Shown here piece by piece: positions 1 through 7,187 of a stretch of DNA of 62,162 bases; position 1 is the stretch's first letter; each line of letters starts with the position of its first letter. The translations under genes and the position numbers were made by a program. The notes beneath the pieces are model-generated. The model saw only the letters and a list, made by a program, of their open reading frames with translations. It was not told the origin of the DNA and searched no databases. This stretch comes from Shewanella hanedai (GTDB lineage: Bacteria > Pseudomonadota > Gammaproteobacteria > Enterobacterales > Shewanellaceae): the NCBI RefSeq assembly GCF_007197645.1, contig NZ_VKGK01000032.1, forward strand, positions 1-62,162. Reading direction: 5' to 3'.

Positions 1-120
1 ACCCGTATGGTTACCGGGTAACATAGTACGCCTTAGTGGAGGCTTGAGCCGTATGCAGTGAAAGTTGCACGTACGGTTCTTAGGAGAGCGGCACTTGGTA
101 ACAGGTGCCGCTTATCCGAC
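1..120 (+). mobile_element. Group II intron, 3' end (domains V and VI)
   Basis: The window opens inside a group II intron. Positions 46-79 form a 34-nt domain V: the catalytic AGC triad is at 47-49, a GAAA tetraloop caps the helix, and the two arms pair. Positions about 83-117 form domain VI, a long hairpin closed by GTAA, with a candidate branch-point A at 114. The intron most likely ends with AC at 119-120, since the host reading frame resumes exactly at 121. The reverse transcriptase/maturase part must lie upstream, outside the window. The exact 3' splice site is inferred. Confidence 0.85.
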
Positions 121-363
121 CCTACTATTTTCAGCTTAGCGTTACAAGATTTAGAGCAGCACACCAGCCAAGGTTCTGGCATTTTATGTTTAGCGATTGT
201 TGGTGGTGCCATTGTTCCGCTTTTCCAAGGGATCTTAGCTGATAGCTTTGGTATACAAATTGCCTTTGTGTTGCCGCTACTTTGTTATGGCTTTATCGCG
301 TATTACGGCATGAAAGGTTGTGATGCAAAACGTCCGGTAGCGCACGTTCCAAATAACACATAA
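121..363 (+). pseudogene. MFS sugar permease (FucP/GluP-type), 3' exon interrupted by group II intron
   Basis: From 121 the frame reads PTIFSLALQDLEQHTSQGSG and continues for about 80 codons to a stop at 361-363. This is the typical C-terminus of the fucose/glucose/galactose:H+ symporter family of the major facilitator superfamily, with GGAIVPLFQG and a last membrane segment ending in FIAYYGMKG. The 5' exon is outside the window. The intron sits within the conserved 'FPTIFSLAL' segment, so a functional transporter needs splicing. An apparent start codon at 58 lies inside the intron and is not a real start. The next gene begins 20 bp downstream, so the permease is the upstream member of a glucoside-utilisation operon. 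Confidence 0.8.
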
Positions 364-383
364 TAATTAAGAGGTTTTGAGAT

Positions 384-2990
384 ATGAGCGGGCTTGTGTA
401 CAAAGGTTCATGGTTAACGATAACGTCGATGGCAGTCAGTGTCGCGATAACAATAGGGGCGACAGGTTGTGGTACTGGTCAGTCACTAGACACTGCAACT
501 GCTGTCGAGTCGATAGAGAGTGATCAAGATGATGCTTTTGGAGGCAAGCCAACGGACATTGCTATTTGGCCTGCGTTGGATATTCCTCATCGCGATAATT
601 TAAAGGTTGAGCAGCGAGTCAGTGAGCTGTTAAGTCAGATGACATTAGCGCAAAAAGTGGCGCAGATGATCCAGCCTGAAATACGTGATATTAGCGTTGA
701 AGATATGCGTCAATATGGCTTTGGCTCATACCTTAATGGCGGCGGTGCATATCCTAACAATGATAAACATGCCTTACCTTCAGATTGGATCGCGCTGGCA
801 GAAGAGATGTACCAAGCGTCAGTCGATGCCAGCCTTGATGGTTCGAGTATTCCCACTATGTGGGGCACCGATGCCGTTCATGGTCACAACAATGTGATTG
901 GGGCAACGCTGTTTCCCCATAATATTGGCCTTGGCGCGGCAAATAACCCTGAACTTATTCGAGATATCGCCTCCATTACCGCTAAAGAGGTGATGGTGAC
1001 AGGCATTGATTGGGTTTTTGCGCCAACAGTGGCTGTAGTGCGTGATGATCGCTGGGGGCGCACCTATGAGGGCTATTCAGAAGATCCTGAAATCGTACTT
1101 GCCTATTCGAAAGCGATTGTTGAAGGCCTACAGGGAAAAGCCGATGAAGCTAACTTCCTATCGTCTGAGCATGTCATCTCAACAGTGAAACACTTTATCG
1201 GTGATGGCGGCACACAAAAGGGCGATGATCAGGGAGACAATGTCATCGATGAACAAGGGCTATTTGATATTCATGGTCAAGGTTATGTTGGTGGGTTAAC
1301 TGCGGGCGCACAATCTGTGATGGCCTCTTTTAATAGTTGGCATGGTGTGAAGAATCATGGCAATCGCTATCTATTGACTGATGTACTTAAAGACAAAATG
1401 GGATTTGATGGCTTTGTTGTCGGTGATTGGAATGGTCATGGACAGATAGTGGGTTGTTCGAATGAAAGCTGCCCTCAAGCGGTTAATGCCGGGCTTGATA
1501 TCTTCATGGTGCCCACCGATGCGTGGAAACCTTTGTATGAAAACACGATTGCCGAAGTGAAGAATGGCCAGATCCCCCTTGAAAGAATAGACGACGCGGT
1601 TAGCCGTATTTTACGGGTAAAAGTTCGTGCGGGTTTATTTGATAAACTCAGTCCTGCTTTGCGTCCGTTATCTGGCAAGCTTGAGTTAATAGGCCATGAG
1701 CGTCATCGAGCAGTGGCTAAACAAGCCGTGAAGGAGTCGCTGGTTTTGTTGAAAAACCAAAACAACATTCTGCCTTTATCTCCCAAGATGAATGTATTGG
1801 TTGCTGGCGATGGCGCTGACAATATTGGGAAACAATCTGGTGGTTGGAGTCTGACATGGCAGGGAACGGATAATCAAAACAGCGACTTTCCTGGTGCCAG
1901 TTCAATTTACCGTGGCATTGAGCAAAAGGTACTCGATGCGGGTGGCCGTGTTTCACTCAATGAAGAGGGGGCATTTACCGCAGAAAACCGCCCGGATGTC
2001 GCCATTGTTGTATTTGGCGAAGAGCCCTATGCAGAAGGCAATGGCGACATTGATAATCTAGAGTATCAAAGGGGCGATAAGCGAGATTTAGCCTTACTGA
2101 AAAAGCTTCAGGGTGAAGGGATCCCCGTGGTTTCGATCTTTATCAGTGGTCGACCGTTATGGATTAATCCTGAACTCAATGCATCTGATGCGTTTGTGGC
2201 CGCTTGGCTTCCTGGAAGCGAAGGAGATGCGATTGCTGATGTGTTGTTTTCAACCCCTGATGGGCAGATAGATACCGACATGACTGGCAAACTTTCTTTT
2301 TCGTGGCCTTCAACACTAGAACAAACCGTGGTCAATCGTTTCGATGCTGATTACCAGCCGTTGTTTGAATATGGCTATGGTTTGTCCTACGGCGATAAAG
2401 ACGTATCAAGTGTCGTGTCAGAAGTGAAGGCGGTGGACTTAACACCCTTGCAGCCCTTGGCAATATTCAATAACGTCGTCAAAGCCCCGTGGCATTTATC
2501 CATCGGCACGCCTGATAAACAGGAGGTGATCAGTTCGAGTATTCAGACTCATGGCCCTGTAAACATGCGAACCATAGACAGAATGGTGCAGGAAGATGCC
2601 CGCAAGCTGAACTTAGATGGCACCGAAGCTGGCGTGGTGGTGTTTGGTGCTAACTTCACTAAAGACCTTCGGGCATACGCATCGAATAATACGGTTGTGT
2701 CATTCGATGTAAAGTTAGATAACCTGAAGCCAAGCAGTGTTCAATTATCACTTGTTTGCGACACACCCTGTAGGACAAGTGTTGAGTTAGCTGATGAGTT
2801 TCAACAAGCACTTGGCTCTGGCTGGCACAACATAACCGTTGATCTCGCTTGTTTCGAATTGACCAGTGAGCAGCTTTCAAAAATTCAAAGTCCTTTCTTG
2901 TTGACCTCTAAAGCAGAGATGACGCTGAGTTTATCGGACATATTTTGGCTACCTCAATACCATGAACAGCCTGATATTTCATGTCATTGA
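384..2990 (+). CDS. Glycoside hydrolase family 3 beta-glucosidase / exo-beta-glucanase lipoprotein
   Basis: 868-residue GH3 enzyme predicted to release glucose from beta-glucosides or 1,3/1,4-beta-glucans. The N-terminus has a membrane segment followed by GATGC, a plausible lipobox (A at -3 is not the commonest residue), so it is probably a periplasm-facing lipoprotein. Signatures are KHFIGDGGT (about 270) and GFVVGDWNG, with D348 as the expected nucleophile. The second GH3 domain follows, ending in FEYGYGLSYG. Residues from about 690 to the end match the galactose-binding-like C-terminal domain of ExoP-type marine glucanases. It lies between a permease remnant and a ROK kinase, consistent with uptake, hydrolysis and phosphorylation of glucosides. 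Substrate preference cannot be read from sequence. Confidence 0.9.
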   Translation: MSGLVYKGSWLTITSMAVSVAITIGATGCGTGQSLDTATAVESIESDQDDAFGGKPTDIAIWPALDIPHRDNLKVEQRVSELLSQMTLAQKVAQMIQPEIRDISVEDMRQYGFGSYLNGGGAYPNNDKHALPSDWIALAEEMYQASVDASLDGSSIPTMWGTDAVHGHNNVIGATLFPHNIGLGAANNPELIRDIASITAKEVMVTGIDWVFAPTVAVVRDDRWGRTYEGYSEDPEIVLAYSKAIVEGLQGKADEANFLSSEHVISTVKHFIGDGGTQKGDDQGDNVIDEQGLFDIHGQGYVGGLTAGAQSVMASFNSWHGVKNHGNRYLLTDVLKDKMGFDGFVVGDWNGHGQIVGCSNESCPQAVNAGLDIFMVPTDAWKPLYENTIAEVKNGQIPLERIDDAVSRILRVKVRAGLFDKLSPALRPLSGKLELIGHERHRAVAKQAVKESLVLLKNQNNILPLSPKMNVLVAGDGADNIGKQSGGWSLTWQGTDNQNSDFPGASSIYRGIEQKVLDAGGRVSLNEEGAFTAENRPDVAIVVFGEEPYAEGNGDIDNLEYQRGDKRDLALLKKLQGEGIPVVSIFISGRPLWINPELNASDAFVAAWLPGSEGDAIADVLFSTPDGQIDTDMTGKLSFSWPSTLEQTVVNRFDADYQPLFEYGYGLSYGDKDVSSVVSEVKAVDLTPLQPLAIFNNVVKAPWHLSIGTPDKQEVISSSIQTHGPVNMRTIDRMVQEDARKLNLDGTEAGVVVFGANFTKDLRAYASNNTVVSFDVKLDNLKPSSVQLSLVCDTPCRTSVELADEFQQALGSGWHNITVDLACFELTSEQLSKIQSPFLLTSKAEMTLSLSDIFWLPQYHEQPDISCH

Positions 2991-3035
2991 CCCGTTACGC
3001 CTTTAGAGTCGTGCGTTATTATTGGAGAAGAGCAG

Positions 3036-3938
3036 ATGTATAGAATTGGTATTGATTTAGGTGGCACTAAAATTGAGTTAATCGCCTTAGATGCACAAGG
3101 CGGTGAGGCCTTTCGTAAGCGTATCCCAACGCCCAGAGAGTATCAATTGACGTTAGATGCCATCGTGACCCTTGTTGAAGACGCTGAGCAGTTACTTGGT
3201 GAACAAGCAAGTGTTGGAGTTGGTATTCCAGGGATACTGTCACCCTTTACCGGCAAGGTGAAAAATGCCAATTCAACCTGGATCAATGGTCATGCCTTAG
3301 ATGTCGATTTAGGTGATAGATTAAAACGAGAAGTGAGGGTTGCTAACGACGCCAACTGTTTTGCAGTGTCTGAAGCGGTTGACGGTGCAGCCAAAAATAA
3401 AGGGATGGTATTTGGCGTTATCATCGGTACCGGCTGCGGTGCGGGTATTGCGATAAATGGCCGAGTCCATGCTGGTGGCAACGGCATTGGAGGTGAGTGG
3501 GGACATAACCCGCTACCTTGGATGACGGCAGAAGAGCACCATTCAACAAGTTGCTTCTGTGGCAACAGAGATTGCATCGAAACCTTTATCTCTGGCACTG
3601 GCTTTGTACGTGACTTTTGCGAAGCGGGTGGCAAAGCCTCTAGTGGGATAGAGATAGCTGAGATGATGGCCCAAGGAGATGAGCTTGCTACTCAAGCCTT
3701 TACACGTTTCATCGGCCGACTCGCCCGCTCTTTAGCCCATGTGATCAACATACTGGATCCTGATGTCATCGTATTGGGCGGTGGCGTATCAAATATCGAT
3801 GCCATTTACAGTGAGCTCCCCGCAGTGCTGCCACTTTATGTATTAGGCAGGGAATGTGAAACACCCGTGGTTAAGAATCAATACGGCGCATCATCCGGCG
3901 TCAGAGGTGCCGCGTGGCTGTGGGGCAGAGATGCGTAA
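3036..3938 (+). CDS. mak: ROK-family sugar kinase (Mak-like fructokinase/glucokinase)
   Basis: 300-residue cytoplasmic kinase that phosphorylates a free hexose with ATP. The N-terminal IGIDLGGTKIE is the ATP-binding phosphate loop, GIGGEWGHNPLPWM carries the sugar-binding residues, and CFCGNRDCIETFISG is the ROK zinc/signature motif. Nearly the full length aligns by eye with Escherichia coli Mak. A GGAGAAG ribosome site precedes ATG at 3036. It is third in the permease-GH3-kinase operon, so in context glucose released by the upstream enzyme is a plausible substrate; the family resemblance points to fructose. A strong terminator follows. Confidence 0.88.
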   Translation: MYRIGIDLGGTKIELIALDAQGGEAFRKRIPTPREYQLTLDAIVTLVEDAEQLLGEQASVGVGIPGILSPFTGKVKNANSTWINGHALDVDLGDRLKREVRVANDANCFAVSEAVDGAAKNKGMVFGVIIGTGCGAGIAINGRVHAGGNGIGGEWGHNPLPWMTAEEHHSTSCFCGNRDCIETFISGTGFVRDFCEAGGKASSGIEIAEMMAQGDELATQAFTRFIGRLARSLAHVINILDPDVIVLGGGVSNIDAIYSELPAVLPLYVLGRECETPVVKNQYGASSGVRGAAWLWGRDA

Positions 3939-3967
3939 ACTTCTTTAACTGACTCGCATAAATACAG

Positions 3968-3993
3968 AAACCTGCAGCCATGCAGGTTTTTTG
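3968..3993 (+). terminator. Rho-independent terminator of the glucoside operon
   Basis: Nine-bp perfect stem (AAACCTGCA / TGCAGGTTT) with a 4-nt loop, followed by a run of T, 30 bp after the kinase stop codon. Confidence 0.85.
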
Positions 3994-4152
3994 TTGGAGT
4001 ATTATCCGGTTTCAGTAAAAAGGTGCAATTGACAATGCTTGTCCAACTTACTCATGTTCGACTACCATTGGCCATTGTAGGATAATGACTTAAAAACAGT
4101 TAAATAGAATTGTTCACAAACATGATAACTGTCAGATTTTAGTCACAGCACT

Positions 4153-4845
4153 TTAGTTGCCTACTCCCCAGTAAACTTTTGTTCGTTCGTCACAATAAAA
4201 CCCTTCAATCTCAGCCTTATTTATTAGTGATGTCAAAAGCTTATTATTAGCACAAATAAAGGTGCAGTGACTGTCCCAATGTGTCGCTATCAAAATTTTT
4301 TTATTGGGAGTATATGAACACGCTGAATATGGTAACTCATCTTTAATAAGGATATCCTCTATCCACTTTAGTCTTCTCTCTATTCCAAATTCGTCGCCAA
4401 CCCAAAGCCATTCATAACCTAGCTCATGTAAAGCTGACAATAACTTTCCTTCAACAAATGGGCATATGCACCCTTCGTCTGGAATGCTAATACTGGTCTC
4501 TTTGCTAAACTGACGTATCGCATCAGAGAATGCTTTGTTTTCAAACTGGCGCTTAAGCCCACCAATATGTGTTCGTAATCCAACATCCATCTCGGAAGGA
4601 GTGTTTAATGACACTTTAGATATGATCTCAGCCCAACTGATAGCCGTACAGCCACTTCTTATCTCGGCATTGGTAGGGAAATCATCACCTTCAAATTTAT
4701 TCATTGGTATGTTATCGGGCTTGTAAAATTGATGATATGCAATGAATACAGAGTTAAATCTGTTTTTATAATAATCTAGTATCAAGTCATCACTGGGGAA
4801 TGATGCGTATATATCAAATGTAGGTAATATCTTTTTCTTAACCAC
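4153..4845 (-). CDS. Hypothetical protein, possibly DUF2711-like
   Basis: 230-residue soluble protein without signal peptide or membrane segment. The pattern 'FPTNAEIRSG..ISWAEI' followed by 'LRTHIGGLKRQFENKAFSDAIRQF' and a C-terminal 'GFYCDERTKVYW' resembles what I recall of the DUF2711 family, known mainly from Firmicutes; this assignment is tentative. Base composition is clearly more AT-rich than the flanking core genes, and it stands alone between an operon terminator and a pseudogene, which fits recent acquisition. Function unknown. The start ATG at 4845 is preceded by a weak AAAGGGAAA-like site. Confidence 0.6.
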   Translation of the reverse strand: MVKKKILPTFDIYASFPSDDLILDYYKNRFNSVFIAYHQFYKPDNIPMNKFEGDDFPTNAEIRSGCTAISWAEIISKVSLNTPSEMDVGLRTHIGGLKRQFENKAFSDAIRQFSKETSISIPDEGCICPFVEGKLLSALHELGYEWLWVGDEFGIERRLKWIEDILIKDELPYSACSYTPNKKILIATHWDSHCTFICANNKLLTSLINKAEIEGFYCDERTKVYWGVGN

Positions 4846-4935
4846 GATTTTCCCTTTCAGTAGTTCTTAAAATCAACTAATTAGTGGGCTGAGCGATAAG
4901 ATATCATTCACAGAGTACTTAGTTTCTACAACTAA

Positions 4936-5226
4936 CTATGCCTGTCCAAATTTGTTTTGTTTCACCTTTTCATTCAGTTCCGTTAATTTTTGGATCTCAG
5001 GTAGTTGGTATTGGAGTATGCCCCAAATCATAATCAACGGAATGACAGCGTGCCATAAGAAGCCATTAAAGAACTACAATGACGTAAAAGTAATTTGGAT
5101 AACTACATATTAGAATAACTTGAGCCAATAAGGAGCGATGGGCATTTGTCCTACAGCCAAAATCGGTAAACCAAAAATGATAAACATAGGCAATAGTGAG
5201 AAAGCTAAAAAGAAAACATTATTCCT
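4936..5226 (-). pseudogene. Decayed small membrane protein with two in-frame stops
   Basis: One reverse-strand frame reads from 5226 to a stop at 4936-4938 and would encode about 96 residues: a hydrophobic N-terminal segment (NVFFLAFSLLPMFIIFGLPIL), then FFNGFLWHAVIPLIMIWGIL and a charged C-terminal tail (ELNEKVKQNKFGQA). It is broken by a TAA at 5110-5112 and a TAG at 5074-5076, and no start codon is left at the 5' end. The retained frame, two hydrophobic segments and coherent tail support an inactivated gene rather than chance. Family not recognised. It lies directly downstream of the VOC gene on the same strand. Confidence 0.55.
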
Positions 5227-5254
5227 TTAATTAGCTAATAATCTCAATTTTTCA

Positions 5255-5695
5255 TCATTCTGACCAAACTGCGAATTCATTTCCATTTGGATCACTAAAG
5301 TGAAATCTTCTACCGCCTGGAAATGAAAATATTGGTTTAACAATTTCACCACCTGCTTTCTTAATTTTATCTTGGGTCGCTTCAAGTAAGTTAGCGTATA
5401 AAACAATTAGAGGGCTTCCATTTTTAGTAGAAACAACTAAATCAGATTTAAAGAAGCCACCATCAACTCCCTGAGCGGCAAAACTACAATAATCGGGTCC
5501 ATAGTCTACAAATGACCAGCCGAAAACTGTGTTAAAAAAAACTTTGGTAGCTTCAATATTTTTTGCTGGAATTTCAATATAATTAATTTTATTATTTTTA
5601 GTCATTTCAGTGCTTGCATCCTTAATCACATCTGAGTTATTTGCACTTGTACTAGCTATAAATAAAGATAGCGCCAATGCGAGAATATATTTCAT
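5255..5695 (-). CDS. VOC (glyoxalase/bleomycin-resistance) family protein with signal peptide
   Basis: 146 residues. Residues 1-18 (MKYILALALSLFIASTSA) are a signal peptide ending near A-N, so the protein is probably periplasmic. The remainder is one vicinal-oxygen-chelate unit: IPAKNIEATKVFFNTVFGWSF at the start of the fold and FHFSDPNGNEFAVWSE at the end, the latter holding the usual metal-ligand Glu. VOC proteins usually work in the cytoplasm as lyases, dioxygenases or drug-binding proteins; substrate unknown here. AGGAAGG lies upstream of the ATG at 5695. The only neighbour on the same strand is a downstream pseudogene. Confidence 0.75.
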   Translation of the reverse strand: MKYILALALSLFIASTSANNSDVIKDASTEMTKNNKINYIEIPAKNIEATKVFFNTVFGWSFVDYGPDYCSFAAQGVDGGFFKSDLVVSTKNGSPLIVLYANLLEATQDKIKKAGGEIVKPIFSFPGGRRFHFSDPNGNEFAVWSE

Positions 5696-5871
5696 AAACC
5701 TTCCTGATTAGATAACAGCTTATTCAATGGCAGCACGATAACGTTCCAGTCGGCCTTCATATTTTTAACCTATCATTGCTAGGTCGCCGCTGTAAACAGA
5801 TCACAGCTTATAAAAATTTAGAGAATTTCGTAAGCCTCTATCTTTAGCTAAACAACCAAACAAAAAAGTGG

Positions 5872-6240
5872 TTTACCACGGAGGACAGGAGGATCTCGGA
5901 GATAAGCAAACGACAATAACTTTAGGAGCTAAATAGAAGAGAGGAATAACCTAGTGTGGAAGCGGCCGCGAGTTTCGATTTCAGGACGAAGTTGCACCAA
6001 TTGCAACTCTTTGAGCGTGAGGTAGGGATGCCGAACTGGCAGTTTAACAAGGAAGTTATTGGCAACCGTAAAGCGGCCATGGAGGGCTTTATAGCGGCTC
6101 GCAGAAGTATCTGCACATACGCCCACCGCAGGTGATAAACAGCAATGAAGATTCAACCTTCAATAATCAGGTCCAACACCAAATTAAGCCAGAAGCTAAA
6201 TCAGAAAATGTAATCAGTCTTCATTCAAAGGCTAACAAGC
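5872..6240 (+). repeat. Degenerate repeat, copy A
   Basis: First of two adjacent diverged copies. It opens with TTTACCACGGAGGACAGGAG, contains 'GCGAGTTTCGATTTCAGGACGAAGT' in the middle region (shared in altered form by copy B), and closes with GCAGAAGTATCTGCAC (from 6101) and AAATCAGAAAATGTAATCAG (from about 6198). No coding potential is visible. It is one of three copies in the window; the third lies inverted at 58421-58563. Confidence 0.7.
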
Positions 6241-6573
6241 TTTCACCGCGGAGGACACTGAGGGCCACGGAGAAGTGCAAAAACAAACTACAACATCATA
6301 AGCCAAACTAACAAAGGGGTCGTAACGAATTAACTAATGGTTAAATCGAAGAGATAACCTTCTTGTCAATCAGCAAGTGTAGATACGGCTGCGAGCTTCG
6401 ACTTCAGGGATGAAGTCGTAGAGCGTATAGGGATATATTTACAGCGTCTCGCAGAAGTGTCTGCACACACCACGCTGGAGGCGATAGGTAACAATGGATG
6501 TGCGACTTCCAATGATCAAACTCAATAACAATGAACCAAATCAGAAAATGTAATTAGTCTTCGTTCGAAGGTA
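6241..6573 (+). repeat. Degenerate repeat, copy B
   Basis: Begins TTTCACCGCGGAGGACACTG, parallels copy A throughout (GCAGAAGTGTCTGCAC from 6451, AAATCAGAAAATGTAATTAG from about 6538) and is cut off at its right end by the MITE that starts at 6574. Together the two copies fill most of the 1.2-kb gene-free stretch 5696-6894; in 5696-5871 I see nothing interpretable. Confidence 0.65.
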
Positions 6574-6839
6574 ATACCAATCAGTATAAAGATGTGATCG
6601 CTCAGCGAGAGTTTAGCGCCTCTGAGGTAAGGCAACGAGTGAGAAGCATAGTTGTTCTACGGTTAAGCTCGTTAACACAGTATCAGAGGCGCTAAAACTC
6701 GCCCTTTGGGTGTGTTTTTGGCTACCTACTTCTGCGTTGAATGAACTCACAAGGGAATAACCATTCCGTCATCCATTCGCCTTGAATTAGTTTGCCAAAA
6801 GCCACACTGAGTAGATCACTTTCTTATACTGATTGGTAT
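6574..6839 (+). mobile_element. MITE-like element, 266 bp, copy 1
   Basis: Bounded by perfect 16-bp terminal inverted repeats ATACCAATCAGTATAA / TTATACTGATTGGTAT. If the outer boundary is taken at CCAATCAG/CTGATTGG, a TA dinucleotide flanks both ends. No transposase is encoded. Internal arms TTTAGCGCCTCTGA and TCAGAGGCGCTAAA pair perfectly. It differs from copy 2 (25011-25276) at only about eight positions and matches the inverse of copy 3 (54390-54655); all three are exactly 266 bp. Confidence 0.85.
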
Positions 6840-6856
6840 AAGGTAAATTCCAGACA

Positions 6857-6882
6857 CAAAAAAACCTACACAAGGTAGGCTT
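6857..6882 (-). terminator. Terminator after tRNA-Ile2
   Basis: On the minus strand, AAGCCTACCTTGTGTAGG forms a short (5 bp core) stem followed by seven or eight T. It lies 12 bp beyond the tRNA CCA end. Confidence 0.6.
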
Positions 6883-6894
6883 ATCTGTTTAAAT

Positions 6895-6971
6895 TGGTGG
6901 CCCCTCCCAGACTCGAACTGGGGACCTGACGATTATGAGTCGTATGCTCTAACCAACTGAGCTAAGGGGCC
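6895..6971 (-). tRNA. tRNA-Ile2 (CAU anticodon, lysidine type; may be auto-called Met)
   Basis: 77-nt cloverleaf with encoded 3' CCA. Acceptor stem GGCCCCT / AGGGGCC, D arm AGCTCAGTTGGTTAGAGC, anticodon loop CTCATAA (CAU) and T arm with GTTCGAGTC. The acceptor stem matches E. coli ileX rather than elongator Met tRNA, and ileX in E. coli likewise lies just downstream of rpoD. The CAU is therefore expected to be converted to lysidine-AU by TilS and to read AUA. The Ile2 versus Met choice is inference; the tRNA itself is certain. Confidence 0.93.
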
Positions 6972-7130
6972 TACTTAAGGAAGTCGTCACTACCGAAAGC
7001 GAACAGAAGTATACGAGTTTTAAATGACGTTGTCACCTGTGATTTGATAAGAAATTGCAACTTTGAACTCAACTGCTTATCTGTTAATCGATATGCGGAT
7101 TTGTGGCGTCAGAATGCTGAAATTAAACGC

Positions 7131-7159
7131 AAAAAAAACCTGCCGAGTAGGCAGGTTTT
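7131..7159 (-). terminator. Terminator of the rpsU-yqeY-dnaG-rpoD operon
   Basis: Minus-strand stem AACCTGCC / GGCAGGTT (8 bp, 5-nt loop) followed by a run of eight T, 28 bp after the rpoD stop. Confidence 0.88.
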
Positions 7160-7187
7160 CATTATTTACTTAATTCTTAGAGTATGA

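Noticed and set aside
58..120. Apparent N-terminus of the first permease ORF
   Set aside because: It lies within domains V/VI of the group II intron; coding similarity begins only at 121.
5922..6156. Two reverse-strand frames of 64 and 75 codons
   Set aside because: They fall in the degenerate repeat, lack ribosome sites and look like no protein family.
5872..6573. CRISPR array
   Set aside because: The repeats are long, diverged and only two in number, without regular spacers or cas genes.
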